Assembly (NCBI GenBank): GCA_020639235.1
Contig: JACKHC010000002.1
Span: forward strand, 124,001-188,000
DNA length: 64,000 nt
Origin: Phycisphaeraceae bacterium
GTDB taxonomy: Bacteria > Planctomycetota > Phycisphaerae > Phycisphaerales > UBA1924
Direction: 5' to 3'
The notes under the pieces are model-generated. The model was not told where the DNA came from. It did not search any database and was given only the letters and a program-made list of their open reading frames with translations. The position numbers were made by a program, and so were the translations under genes. Shown here piece after piece: positions 1 to 8,292 of the stretch. Numbering within the stretch: the first letter of the stretch is position 1; every line of letters begins with the position of its first letter.

Positions 1-2
1 AA

Positions 3-995
3 GTGGCGGAGGATGTTGTCTGGAGGCGCGAGCGGCTCTGGTCGCTCATTCCGGGTCGCGTGACGCGGCAGACAGGCGGGCACGGGATCGAGTCTTCGGA
101 CGGGCGGGGTTGGCCGGCGGCGAGTGAGTTGATGCGCCTCCGGGGCGAGCGAATCGAGAAGATCGCGGTGCTGCTGGACCGGATCGTCGCGATGGAGCCG
201 GTGGGGGTGGGTTCGTGCGAGTCGATCGTCGGGGGACTGATCGACTTGTTTGACCGGTATCCGGAACGGTTTGCGCAGTTGGCGCTGCACGGTCGTCCGA
301 TGGATGACTACCTGCCGGAGCACGCGTTTACGGCGGCGGCGTTGAATGTGGCGATCGCGTCGCATCTTGAATGGCCGCAGCGCGCGGTGATGAACGCGGG
401 GCTTGCGGGGTTGCTCTCGGATGTGGGGATGATGCTGGTGCCGGACCGGATTCGCAAGACATCGCGGGCGCTAGACGACGCGGAGTTGCACGCGGCGCGC
501 CGGCATGTGTGGACGGGCACGGCGCTGCTCACACGGATCGAGGGGTTGCCGGAGGCGGTGATTCGTTCGGCGCATCGGCATCACGAGCGGCTTGACGGTT
601 CGGGGTATCCGCGCGGGCTGCGCGGGGATCGGCTCGATGATGTGTCTCGTGTGGTGGCGGTGGCTGACGCCTATGCTGCGGCGACGCACCCGCGGGTGCA
701 CAAGCCCGCGAAGCGGCCGTACGACGCCATGGCCGAGATCATCGCGTTGGGCTCGGTGGGGACGCTGGACCGGCGCGCGGTTCATGCGTTGGTGTGCGCG
801 GCGGGGCTGTTCCCGGTGGGGACGGGCGTCGTGCTCTCGACGGGCGAGACGGGCGTTGTGGTGTGCGTGAATCGATCGAGCGTGGACCGGCCGATGGTGC
901 GCGTTCGGGGCGGGACGGGGGAGCGTCTGATCGACCTTCGCGAGGACGGCCGGGTGCGTGTCGTGCGCGCGTCTGACTACGCGATGGCCGCGTGA
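3..995 (+). CDS. Degenerate HD-GYP domain protein (possibly 5'-truncated)
   Basis: A 330-residue reading frame that opens at a GTG at the very edge of the window, so the true start may lie upstream. Residues about 105-235 resemble an HD-GYP phosphodiesterase domain (c-di-GMP hydrolysis family): a HHERLDGSGYP stretch near 193-203, an ADAYAA motif near 221-226 and a conserved His near 168. The canonical HD metal pair, normally HDxGK, reads SDVGM at 139-143, so the first metal-binding His and the Lys are lost. I infer weak or no catalysis; a c-di-GMP-sensing or scaffold role is possible. It lies 28 bases before the phosphohexomutase gene on the same strand. Confidence 0.75.
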   Translation: MAEDVVWRRERLWSLIPGRVTRQTGGHGIESSDGRGWPAASELMRLRGERIEKIAVLLDRIVAMEPVGVGSCESIVGGLIDLFDRYPERFAQLALHGRPMDDYLPEHAFTAAALNVAIASHLEWPQRAVMNAGLAGLLSDVGMMLVPDRIRKTSRALDDAELHAARRHVWTGTALLTRIEGLPEAVIRSAHRHHERLDGSGYPRGLRGDRLDDVSRVVAVADAYAAATHPRVHKPAKRPYDAMAEIIALGSVGTLDRRAVHALVCAAGLFPVGTGVVLSTGETGVVVCVNRSSVDRPMVRVRGGTGERLIDLREDGRVRVVRASDYAMAA

Positions 996-1009
996 GCGTG
1001 CGGGGCGGG

Positions 1010-1015
1010 TATCAT
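1010..1015 (+). promoter_or_regulatory. -10-like hexamer TATCAT, probable leaderless start of glmM-like gene
   Basis: TATCAT ends 8 bases before the ATG at 1024. No convincing -35 is seen. The position predicts transcription starting at or next to the start codon, as at several other genes here. Confidence 0.4.
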
Positions 1016-1023
1016 CGGGGGCG

Positions 1024-2448
1024 ATGGGAACGAGTGAACAACAGAAGCCGGCGCTGATGGCGTCGGTGAGCGGGTTGCGCGGGACGGTGGGCGGTTCGCT
1101 CACACCGGACGTGGTTGTGCGCTATGTCGGTGCGTTCGCGGGATGGGTGAGCGAGACGACGGGTGCTGCTCGGCCGACGATTGTGCTGGGGCGTGACGGG
1201 CGCGCCGGGGGCCAGTTGATTCGGGACCTGGTTGTCTCGTCGCTTCGGGCGGGCGGGTGCGATGTGATGGACCTGGGTGTGGTGACGACTCCGACCGTGG
1301 GGTTGATGGTCGGGGAGTTGCAGGCGGACGGCGGATTGGTGGTGACGGCGAGTCATAACCCGGCGGAGTGGAACGGGCTCAAGCCGATCACGGCGGAGGG
1401 GCGTGCGCCGAGCCCTGAGGATGCGGGGGTGCTGCTCGAGCGGTTTCGGAACGGCCTTGCGCGGGTGGTGGGGCACGATCGGTACGGGGATGAGCGGCGG
1501 GACGGGACGGCGGTGGATCGGCATGTGGACCGCGTTCTGACTGCGCTTGAGACGATTGGTGTTGCCGAGAAGGCGCGGGGCGCTCGGTTCAAAGTGGTGG
1601 TGGACTCGGTGAACTGCTCTGGGGCGCGGGTGATGGCGCGGCTTCTCGAAGCGCTGAACTGCAAGGTGACGCACCTGAACAAGAGCGGGGATGGTGTGTT
1701 CCCGCACATGCCCGAGCCGACGGCGGAGCACCTGACGGATTTGAGCGAGAAGGTGGGCGCGGCGAAGGCGGACATCGGCCTGGCGCAGGATCCGGATGCG
1801 GATCGGCTGGCGATCGTTGACGGGAGCGGGCGGTATATCGGGGAGGAGTACACGCTCGCGCTGAGCGCGATGTCGCTGCTGGGATCGATGGGGGGCCGCG
1901 CCAAGGGGGCACGATTGGCCGCGAACTTATCGACGAGCCGGATGATTGATGATGTGGCGAGCGAGTTCGGCGCGCGGGTGGTGCGGACGGCGGTCGGCGA
2001 GGCGAATGTGGTGATGGGCATGCGGGAGCACGGGTGCGTGCTCGGCGGCGAGGGGAACGGTGGCGTGGTGTGGCCCGATGTGGTTTCGATTCGAGACAGC
2101 GTTGGGGCCGCGGGTCTTGTGCTGGGGCTCATGGCGCGGACGGGCCGGAGCGTGCGGGAGTTGGTGGACGCGATACCGTCGTACGCGATGGTGAAGCGGA
2201 AGGTGGTGCTCAAGCCGGGGCTCGCGGAGCGCGCGATCGAGCGGGTGAACGACGCGTTCCCGGATGCGGAGCGTGACACGCAGGACGGGCTTAGGGTTGA
2301 CTTTGAGTCGCCCTCGGGCGGCGGTTCGGCGTGGCTTCATGTTCGGGCGAGCAACACGGAGCCGATTCTGCGGCTGATCGTGGAGGCGCCGACGCGCGCG
2401 GACGCGGATGCGATCATCGAGGATGCGCAGCACTCGATCGGCGGGTGA
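1024..2448 (+). CDS. glmM: Phosphoglucosamine mutase / phosphomannomutase family protein
   Basis: A 474-residue alpha-D-phosphohexomutase, the family that interconverts hexose-6-phosphate and hexose-1-phosphate (GlmM makes glucosamine-1-phosphate for peptidoglycan and LPS). Visible motifs in order: the phosphoserine loop TASHNP with the active Ser near 110, the metal-binding loop DPDADR near 256-261, the sugar-specificity loop GEGNGG near 342-347, and the C-terminal phosphate loop RASNTEP. The frame is open upstream to 958, but the ATG at 1024 fits the family N-terminus (a SGLRGTVG motif follows) and sits behind a -10-like box. Whether the substrate is glucosamine or another hexose cannot be settled by eye, so the symbol is tentative. 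Confidence 0.85.
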   Translation: MGTSEQQKPALMASVSGLRGTVGGSLTPDVVVRYVGAFAGWVSETTGAARPTIVLGRDGRAGGQLIRDLVVSSLRAGGCDVMDLGVVTTPTVGLMVGELQADGGLVVTASHNPAEWNGLKPITAEGRAPSPEDAGVLLERFRNGLARVVGHDRYGDERRDGTAVDRHVDRVLTALETIGVAEKARGARFKVVVDSVNCSGARVMARLLEALNCKVTHLNKSGDGVFPHMPEPTAEHLTDLSEKVGAAKADIGLAQDPDADRLAIVDGSGRYIGEEYTLALSAMSLLGSMGGRAKGARLAANLSTSRMIDDVASEFGARVVRTAVGEANVVMGMREHGCVLGGEGNGGVVWPDVVSIRDSVGAAGLVLGLMARTGRSVRELVDAIPSYAMVKRKVVLKPGLAERAIERVNDAFPDAERDTQDGLRVDFESPSGGGSAWLHVRASNTEPILRLIVEAPTRADADAIIEDAQHSIGG

Positions 2449-2474
2449 GCGAGCGAGAGCGTCGGGCCCTCATC

Positions 2475-3950
2475 TCAAGGGCAGGAGACCTGCCACGCGG
2501 CGAGGATGACATTGAGGTCATCGACATTGATCACTCCGTCGTTGTTGGCGACGTCGAGTCGGTCCCCCACTCCCACATTCACCTGCCAGTTGGAGAGGAT
2601 GGCGTTGAGGTCGTCGACATCGACGGTTCCGTTCTCGACGACATCGGCGAGGAAGGTATCGACGACGGTGACGGTCGCGAGGGGGTCGCCGATGGGGACG
2701 TTGGTGATGGAGAGCGCGGGGGTCGCGATCCATGCGGCTTCGGCGAAGGTGCGCCCGTTGAGGTACAGCGCGCGTGCGAGGTACTCGGCGTCGGCGACGA
2801 AGACCGTGAAGGGTTCGGCGACGTGGCCGACGGTGAAGGAGCCGCCCCGCGCGATGAAATCGGTGACCTGTTCGTGATCCGAGCCGGATTGCCCGGCGAT
2901 GTCGTGCGCGTTGAACGACTCGTAGGAGACGAAGATCGCGGCGGGGTCGAAGGTGTAGGTGTCGAGGTATTCGCCGTCGCCGGGAGCGTTCTCGGCGCCG
3001 GGCGCGATGTCGTGGTTCTCGCCGTATGACCCGAGGACGAGGATGGGTCGGTTGTCCGGGAGTTCGGGGCCGGTGATGAAGTTTGTGGTCTCATCGTGTG
3101 TGACGGCGTAGCCCTGGTTGGTGAGGAACTGCGTGGCCTTCTCGAAGTCGTCGCGGAGGGGGAATCTTGGCGGGAGATCGTCGTCGTCGAGTTGATTGGC
3201 GCTTGGCTGGTACTCGTCAAAGAGACACTGGACCATGCACTTGGAGACGACGAGGTGTTGGGATCGGTTGAGGAGCGCCTGGATGTTCTGCAGCGCTGTT
3301 GTTGTGCCGTAGGGCTGGGCATCGAGGCGGCAGGTGAGATAGAAGTCGCCGGTGGTGAGGTTGGTGATGTACCAGTGTTCGCCGCCGGTGGGGCCGACGA
3401 TGGTGAAGTTCTTGGGCTGCTTGATGTTGGCGCGGGTGAAGTTGGTCACCGGGACGGTGTTGTTGAGGTGGTAGGGATTGTCGATGACGCCGTTGTATCG
3501 GAATGGGAGCGCGGTGTTGCCGGCGACTTCGAGGTCTTGCTGGATGAGTGTGAGTTCGGACTCGACGCTTGAGAATGATGTTGCGAGGGAGAACTCGGCG
3601 CCGCCGTTGATGCGGGTAGGGAGGCCTCGCGTGGTGAGGAAGACGACGACATCGGAGGAGATGTCCTGGAAGGGCGCCGAGACGCCGTTGATGAAGTTGA
3701 GGAGCGGGAGCCGGATCTTGGAGTTGTATTCGAAGCGTGTGCAGAACTGCGTGGGGATGGTGGCGTCGTTGAAATCGAACTGGCGGACGCCGGGGTAGAG
3801 CGCGACATACATGTTGCGGACCGCGAGGGAGTCGGCGTTCTGGGAGTTGTAGAGGAGGAGGACCTGGTCCTCGGTGATGGCACGGGCTGCCGGCGTGAAT
3901 GCGCCGATGAGCATCGCGCAGGCGAGCGCGGCGAGGTATCGGGTGTTCAT
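2475..3950 (-). CDS. Exported TIGR03790-type protein with C-terminal dockerin-like module
   Basis: A 491-residue protein with a clear signal peptide (MNTRYLAAL, hydrophobic core, then a PAARA cleavage site). The start at 3950 is chosen because GGAGAG lies 6 bases upstream; two in-frame ATGs further upstream are too close to or before that site. The body matches the TIGR03790 pattern common in planctomycetes (LLLYNSQN near the N-terminus, VVVFLTTRGLPTRI further in). Function of that family is unknown. The last 50 residues hold two VDVDDLN/INVDDLN calcium-loop-like repeats, each ending in a W-containing helix, and finish in Cys-Pro, like the tail of the FG-GAP protein at 55114. Convergent with the preceding gene. 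Confidence 0.75.
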   Translation of the reverse strand: MNTRYLAALACAMLIGAFTPAARAITEDQVLLLYNSQNADSLAVRNMYVALYPGVRQFDFNDATIPTQFCTRFEYNSKIRLPLLNFINGVSAPFQDISSDVVVFLTTRGLPTRINGGAEFSLATSFSSVESELTLIQQDLEVAGNTALPFRYNGVIDNPYHLNNTVPVTNFTRANIKQPKNFTIVGPTGGEHWYITNLTTGDFYLTCRLDAQPYGTTTALQNIQALLNRSQHLVVSKCMVQCLFDEYQPSANQLDDDDLPPRFPLRDDFEKATQFLTNQGYAVTHDETTNFITGPELPDNRPILVLGSYGENHDIAPGAENAPGDGEYLDTYTFDPAAIFVSYESFNAHDIAGQSGSDHEQVTDFIARGGSFTVGHVAEPFTVFVADAEYLARALYLNGRTFAEAAWIATPALSITNVPIGDPLATVTVVDTFLADVVENGTVDVDDLNAILSNWQVNVGVGDRLDVANNDGVINVDDLNVILAAWQVSCP

Positions 3951-4121
3951 GTGCATCTCTCCAACCAACTCTCCACCCCCTCACTATCTCCCCACATCGG
4001 ACGACCTGACAATATCGGAATCGGCTCAGCGTTCGGGGATGATTCGCGTCGCGTAGATGGAAGCGGGTGAAAAAGTGCGAGTCAACCCGAACAGCCCCCC
4101 CACCTCCCCCCACACTTTCAT

Positions 4122-4430
4122 ATGATTGACGCCTTGACGACGATCCGCGTGAACGATGATGAAACAGGGTGTGCGCTGATCGCCGTGAAGGCGGTGCCAG
4201 GCGCGTCGCGCGACGAGATATCGGGCGCGCTGGGTGACCGGCTGAAGGTGCGGGTGTCTGCTGCGGCCGAGGGCGGGAAGGCGAACAAGGCGATCTGCGC
4301 GTTGATCGCCGGTGCTCTGGGCGCGAGCAAGAAGGACGTGAGCGTGGTGGCAGGCCTCACGAGCGCCGAGAAGACGGTGCGCGTTGCGGGGATGGGCGCG
4401 GCGGAGGTGCGGGGGCGGTTAGGAGTGTGA
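4122..4430 (+). CDS. DUF167 / YggU family protein
   Basis: A 102-residue protein with the full DUF167 pattern: VKAVPGASRDEI near the start, LKVRVSAAAEGGKAN in the middle and a C-terminal VVAGLTSAEKTVRV strand. The family is small, soluble and widely conserved, with no firmly established activity. It is divergent from the TIGR03790 protein; the intervening 171 bases hold C-rich tracts and CACACT 5 bases before the ATG, a possible -10. It is followed by 71 bases without features before the convergent ftsH. Confidence 0.85.
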   Translation: MIDALTTIRVNDDETGCALIAVKAVPGASRDEISGALGDRLKVRVSAAAEGGKANKAICALIAGALGASKKDVSVVAGLTSAEKTVRVAGMGAAEVRGRLGV

Positions 4431-4501
4431 TCGCGTCTCGTTGAATGTCGCGCAGGGACAAGCCGCTCGTGTGCGCCTTTCATCCGATCAAGACGGCTCA
4501 A

Positions 4502-6565
4502 TCACGCGGGTGATGGGAGCATGCCGGGATCGATGCCCTTGTCGTAATCGGTGCGCGGCTTGGATTGGCGCGGCGGATTCTGCTTGCGTGCTTCGGCCTC
4601 GATGAGGTCGGAGACGGTGGGTCGATCGAGTGACTCACCCCGCATGAGGAGGCGGACCTCTTCGACGCTGAGCGTCTCGTGTTTGAGGAGCGCTTCGGCG
4701 ACGGCGACGACCTTGTCCCAGTTGTCTTCGATGAGTCGCTCGGCGTCGGCGTATGCGTCGGTGGCGAGTTTGCGGATTTCCTCGTCGATGATCCTGGCGG
4801 TCTCGTCGGAGTAGTCCTTCTCGGGGAGGAACGAGTCGCGGGTGTCGTTGCCGGCGTAGCGGACGAAGCCGAGCTTCTCGCTCATGCCCCATTCGAGGAC
4901 CATCGCCCGGGCGAGTTGCGTGGCTTGCGAGATGTCCTGCGCGGCGCCGCTGGAGACGTCGCCCATGGCGATTTCTTCGGCGATTCGGCCGCCGCAGACG
5001 ACGCGCATGGTGGCCTTGATCCACTTGAGGCTGTAGCCCATGCGGTCTTTTTCGGGCATGCTGAACGTGGCGCCGCCGAACTGACCGCGGGGAATGATCG
5101 TGACCTTGTGGAGTGGGTCTGCATCGCTGAGCATGGCCTGGAGGATGGCGTGGCCGGCCTCGTGGTAGGCGGTGAGCTTGTTCTCTTCGACCTCGCGGAC
5201 GCGGCTCTTCTTGGCGCGGCCGAAACGGATCTTGTCGCGGGCTTCTTCGAGGTCTTCCTGTTCGACGAAGTCCTTGCCGGCGAGGGTGGCGCTGATGGCG
5301 GCCTCGTTGATGATGGCGGCGAGGTCGGCACCACTGAACATGGGCGTGACGCGTGCGAGGCGCTCGAGGTCGACGTTGGGGCCGAGTTTGACCTTGTTGG
5401 CGTGGACCTTGAGGATCTCGAGGCGGCCGACGACGTCGGGGAGGGGGACGACGATCTGGCGATCGAATCGGCCCGGACGAATGAGCGCGGGGTCGAGGAC
5501 GTCGGCGCGGTTGGTGGCGGCGATGACGATGACGCCGTCGCCTGAGGCGAAGCCGTCCATCTCGACGAGGATGGCGTTGAGTGTCTGCTCGCGTTCGTCG
5601 TGGCCGCCGGTGGTGAAGCCGCCGCCGCGACGGCGACCTACGGCGTCGATCTCGTCGAGGAAGATGATGCAGGGAGCGGCGTCCTTGGCCTGCTTGAAGA
5701 GGTCGCGGACGCGGCTTGCACCGACGCCGACGAACATCTCGACGAAGTCGGAGCCGGAGATGCTGAAGAAGGGGACGTCGGCTTCGCCGGCGATGGCCTT
5801 TGCGAGGAGTGTTTTGCCGCAGCCGGGCTCACCGACGAGGAGGACGCCTCTTGGGATGCGGCCTCCGATCTTGGTGAAACGCTTGGGGTTCTTGAGGAAC
5901 TGGACGATTTCCTGGACTTCTTCCTTGGCCTCATCGACGCCGGCGACATCGGCGAAGGTGACGCCGGTCTGTTCCTTGGCGAGGACGCGGTGGCGCGACT
6001 TTCCGAAGTTGCCGAGCATGCCCCCGGCGCCGCCCGCGCCGCGGAGGCCGCGGGCGATCATGATCCAGATGAAAACAAAGAACCCGAGGAGGAGGAGAAA
6101 TCCGGGCGAGAGGAGTTCGTTCCAGACGCTTGGGCCTCGTTCCTTGTAGTTGCCCTTGGTGAGTTCGTTGAGTTGCTGCTTGGTGGTATCGAGGGCCTGC
6201 GGATTGATGACCACTCGGATGTGTACGGGCTGGGTGTCGTTGACTGCCTGTCGCGTTGCGTTGATGGCGGTGGGTGTGAGGACGATGTCCGTGAGGACGG
6301 GGTTGTTGGTCGTGCCCTCGTTGTAGGCGGCGGCGAACTCTGACCATTTCATCTCGGTGCGGGGCGGGCCGAGTGTCTGGAAGGCGATGAAGAGGAGCAT
6401 GGCCACGGCGGCGATGAGGAGCCAACCGAACTGGCCGCGCGAGGCGCGGGGCGGTCCCGGCTGGCCGGGGGGCGGGGTCGGGCCGTTGGGCCCGCCGGGG
6501 CCCTTGCTGCCCTGATTGGGCTTGCGGTCGGGGCTGTTGGGTTTGTTGGGTTGTTGATCCGTCAT
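4502..6565 (-). CDS. ftsH: ATP-dependent zinc metalloprotease FtsH
   Basis: A 687-residue membrane AAA protease that degrades misfolded membrane proteins and regulators. Order of parts: a Pro/Gly-rich cytosolic N-terminus (about 20-45), a membrane helix (47-63), an extracytoplasmic segment (66-150), a second helix (153-170), Walker A GEPGCGKT (245-252), Walker B IIFLDEID (300-307), an arginine-finger region around RPGRFDR, the zinc motif HEAGH (468-472) and a third ligand Asp near 544. Length is slightly above the usual 610-650 because of the N-terminal linker. It is last in a minus-strand run after the BamD-like and LptE-like genes, with a 94-base gap that contains an inverted repeat next to its start. 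Confidence 0.97.
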   Translation of the reverse strand: MTDQQPNKPNSPDRKPNQGSKGPGGPNGPTPPPGQPGPPRASRGQFGWLLIAAVAMLLFIAFQTLGPPRTEMKWSEFAAAYNEGTTNNPVLTDIVLTPTAINATRQAVNDTQPVHIRVVINPQALDTTKQQLNELTKGNYKERGPSVWNELLSPGFLLLLGFFVFIWIMIARGLRGAGGAGGMLGNFGKSRHRVLAKEQTGVTFADVAGVDEAKEEVQEIVQFLKNPKRFTKIGGRIPRGVLLVGEPGCGKTLLAKAIAGEADVPFFSISGSDFVEMFVGVGASRVRDLFKQAKDAAPCIIFLDEIDAVGRRRGGGFTTGGHDEREQTLNAILVEMDGFASGDGVIVIAATNRADVLDPALIRPGRFDRQIVVPLPDVVGRLEILKVHANKVKLGPNVDLERLARVTPMFSGADLAAIINEAAISATLAGKDFVEQEDLEEARDKIRFGRAKKSRVREVEENKLTAYHEAGHAILQAMLSDADPLHKVTIIPRGQFGGATFSMPEKDRMGYSLKWIKATMRVVCGGRIAEEIAMGDVSSGAAQDISQATQLARAMVLEWGMSEKLGFVRYAGNDTRDSFLPEKDYSDETARIIDEEIRKLATDAYADAERLIEDNWDKVVAVAEALLKHETLSVEEVRLLMRGESLDRPTVSDLIEAEARKQNPPRQSKPRTDYDKGIDPGMLPSPA

Positions 6566-6600
6566 GAGGGGAGGTTTTCCTCTGGCTCCTGAGATGATTA

Positions 6601-6618
6601 GGTGATCGGACGATCACC
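6601..6618. promoter_or_regulatory. Inverted repeat upstream of ftsH
   Basis: GGTGATCG-GA-CGATCACC is an 8+8 perfect inverted repeat with a 2-base centre, 36 bases before the ftsH ATG and next to a possible minus-strand -10 (AATCAT, 6599-6594). It could be a dimeric repressor operator or a small hairpin; no T-run follows, so a terminator is unlikely. Confidence 0.5.
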
Positions 6619-6659
6619 CCTGTGGCTTGCGAACAATAGCCGCGTTAGGGGCGTCGGTC

Positions 6660-7193
6660 TTACCAGGAGGTGCGCAGCTCGGCGACGATTGCCCTGGCCA
6701 TGTCGTCGATGGCCCCCCGGCGTCCGATTTCACGGCCCTCGGCGACCCCCCCGCCGGGGACGAAGGGGTCGGCGGTCCGGAAGTTGCGGCGGGCGACGAG
6801 GATCGTGGCATCGGCGCGGCGCTTGAACTCGAAGGCGACGGTGAGTTCGAGGGCGAGTTCCTGCGTGAGCCCGGAGGTGTCCTGTGTCGAGAGCTTGCGC
6901 ATGGAAACATTGGTGATCGCGCCTGAGAGGACGGCCTGCGAGTTGTCGCTCGAGGTGACGCGCCAGGGCGTGGTGCGGTGGATCTCGGTGACGATGGCCT
7001 TGGTGAGTGCCTCTTCGATGTACGGCTCGAAGGTGTCATTGCGGAAGATCGGGACCGAGACCGTCTGGATGTCGGTGCGGTAAGGCGAGGTGAGCGCGTA
7101 GCCGGACTCGGCATCCGAAGCGCAACCCCATAGTCCGCACATTGAGGCGAGCGCGAACGCTGCGACGAGGACGATGTGAGCCGGGGAGCGCAT
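6660..7193 (-). CDS. lptE: LptE-like lipoprotein (LPS-assembly lipoprotein family)
   Basis: A 177-residue predicted lipoprotein. The signal sequence begins MRSPAHIVLVAAFALA and reaches a lipobox LWGC near residue 30, giving an N-terminal lipidated Cys. The body has the LptE pattern (VSVPIFRNDTFEPYIEEALTKAI, then a region of alternating strands). In Gram-negatives LptE plugs the LptD outer-membrane channel that delivers LPS. The start at 7193 is fixed by a TGATG overlap with the stop of the preceding BamD-like gene, implying translational coupling. The longer upstream open frame is a shadow of that gene. Family assignment is by pattern only; the symbol is tentative. Confidence 0.7.
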   Translation of the reverse strand: MRSPAHIVLVAAFALASMCGLWGCASDAESGYALTSPYRTDIQTVSVPIFRNDTFEPYIEEALTKAIVTEIHRTTPWRVTSSDNSQAVLSGAITNVSMRKLSTQDTSGLTQELALELTVAFEFKRRADATILVARRNFRTADPFVPGGGVAEGREIGRRGAIDDMARAIVAELRTSW

Positions 7194-8233
7194 CACTCTG
7201 TCGGCTCCACGATAACTGTCGGCTGGTCGTCGGATTGTGGCGGCTCGGCTTGCGGGGCGGTTGCGGCCGACTCGATCCAGCCCTTCTCGTGCATGATGTC
7301 GCGGGCGCGGGAGGCGGCGACGGTGCTTGGGAACTCGCGGTTGAGCCGGCGCAGGACGAGGCGGGCGGAGGGCCACTCGTTGCGCGCGAGGTACCAGCGC
7401 GCGTTCTCGAGTTGTTTGGCGGCGAGCGACTCTTCGATGCGGAGCTCGACGCCGCCGGAGAGCCCGGCCTGCTCGGCCTGGATCGGCGCATCGCGGTTGA
7501 GTTCCTTGATCTGGATCTGGGCGTCGATGAGCCCGGAGGCGTCGTACTTGGGCCCCTTGAAGCGGGCGATGTCGGCGAAGATTCGGCGCTGGCGCGCCTT
7601 GAGGTAGTTGGGGCCCTTGGGGAAGTTCTCCATGTAGAGGTCGTAGGCCTCGGATGCGAGGGCGATATCGCCGGTGCGGTAGTAGAAATCGGCGAGTTCG
7701 ATGGCCGCTCGCTCGGCGAGCGCGGAGCCGGGTGTGCGTTCCTGGACGCGGATGAGAAGTTCGACGGCGACATCGGTGGCGTCGAAGATGCGGACGCCCC
7801 AGGCGCGGCGCTTGAGGCCGTTGGCGTATCGGATGGCGATATCGAGTTCGCGTTCGACTGCTGTTAAGAACTCGTCACTTTCCGGGAAGGCGCGGATGAC
7901 TTCTTCGTAGTCGTAGAGCGCGAGGTACTCGCGGTGGAGGGCGACGCGGGCGTCGCCTCGGAGGCGGAGGGCGGCGGGGCGCCAGATATTGCGGGACTTC
8001 GCGGGGTCGTCGAGCCACGCGGTCAGGAGCGTGCGCGCCTTGGAAGGGTTGTCTTCCGCGAGGGCGCGGCGTGCCTGGTCGATCACTTGTTGATCGGCGT
8101 CGCGCTCCTGCTGCTCGGCCTGCCATTGGCCTGACTCCGTGAGCGAAAAGGTTTCCGCTTGCGCCCGAGCGATCTGCATCGGGGCGATCAGGGCGAGGAG
8201 CGCGAGGAGTCGTCGTGCGAGCGTTCGCTTCAT
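7193..8233 (-). CDS. BamD-like tetratricopeptide-repeat outer-membrane assembly protein
   Basis: A 346-residue exported protein with a signal peptide ending near AQA (residues 1-25) and no lipobox Cys, unlike classical BamD. The body is a series of helical pairs of TPR type: LYDYEEVIRAFPESDEF, GSALAERAAIELADFYYRTGDIALASEAYDLYMENFP and a C-terminal ARWYLARNEWPSARLVLRRLNREFP. The P-E-S-x-x and Y-F-x-x-G-D patterns are typical of the BamD/YfiO/ComL group, which works with BamA in inserting beta-barrels. It sits directly upstream of the LptE-like gene, so an outer-membrane biogenesis role is consistent. A TATGCT box lies 6 bases before the ATG. Confidence 0.65.
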   Translation of the reverse strand: MKRTLARRLLALLALIAPMQIARAQAETFSLTESGQWQAEQQERDADQQVIDQARRALAEDNPSKARTLLTAWLDDPAKSRNIWRPAALRLRGDARVALHREYLALYDYEEVIRAFPESDEFLTAVERELDIAIRYANGLKRRAWGVRIFDATDVAVELLIRVQERTPGSALAERAAIELADFYYRTGDIALASEAYDLYMENFPKGPNYLKARQRRIFADIARFKGPKYDASGLIDAQIQIKELNRDAPIQAEQAGLSGGVELRIEESLAAKQLENARWYLARNEWPSARLVLRRLNREFPSTVAASRARDIMHEKGWIESAATAPQAEPPQSDDQPTVIVEPTE

Positions 8234-8239
8234 GGGGCT

Positions 8240-8245
8240 AGCATA
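8240..8245 (-). promoter_or_regulatory. -10-like hexamer TATGCT for BamD-like operon
   Basis: On the minus strand TATGCT is followed by 6 bases and then the ATG at 8233, implying a leaderless transcript for the bamD-lptE-ftsH run. No -35 is obvious. Confidence 0.4.
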
Positions 8246-8292
8246 CTCGCCCGCGGCGCGGTTTGGGTGCGTTTGGGGCTAACGGAGCGGTG

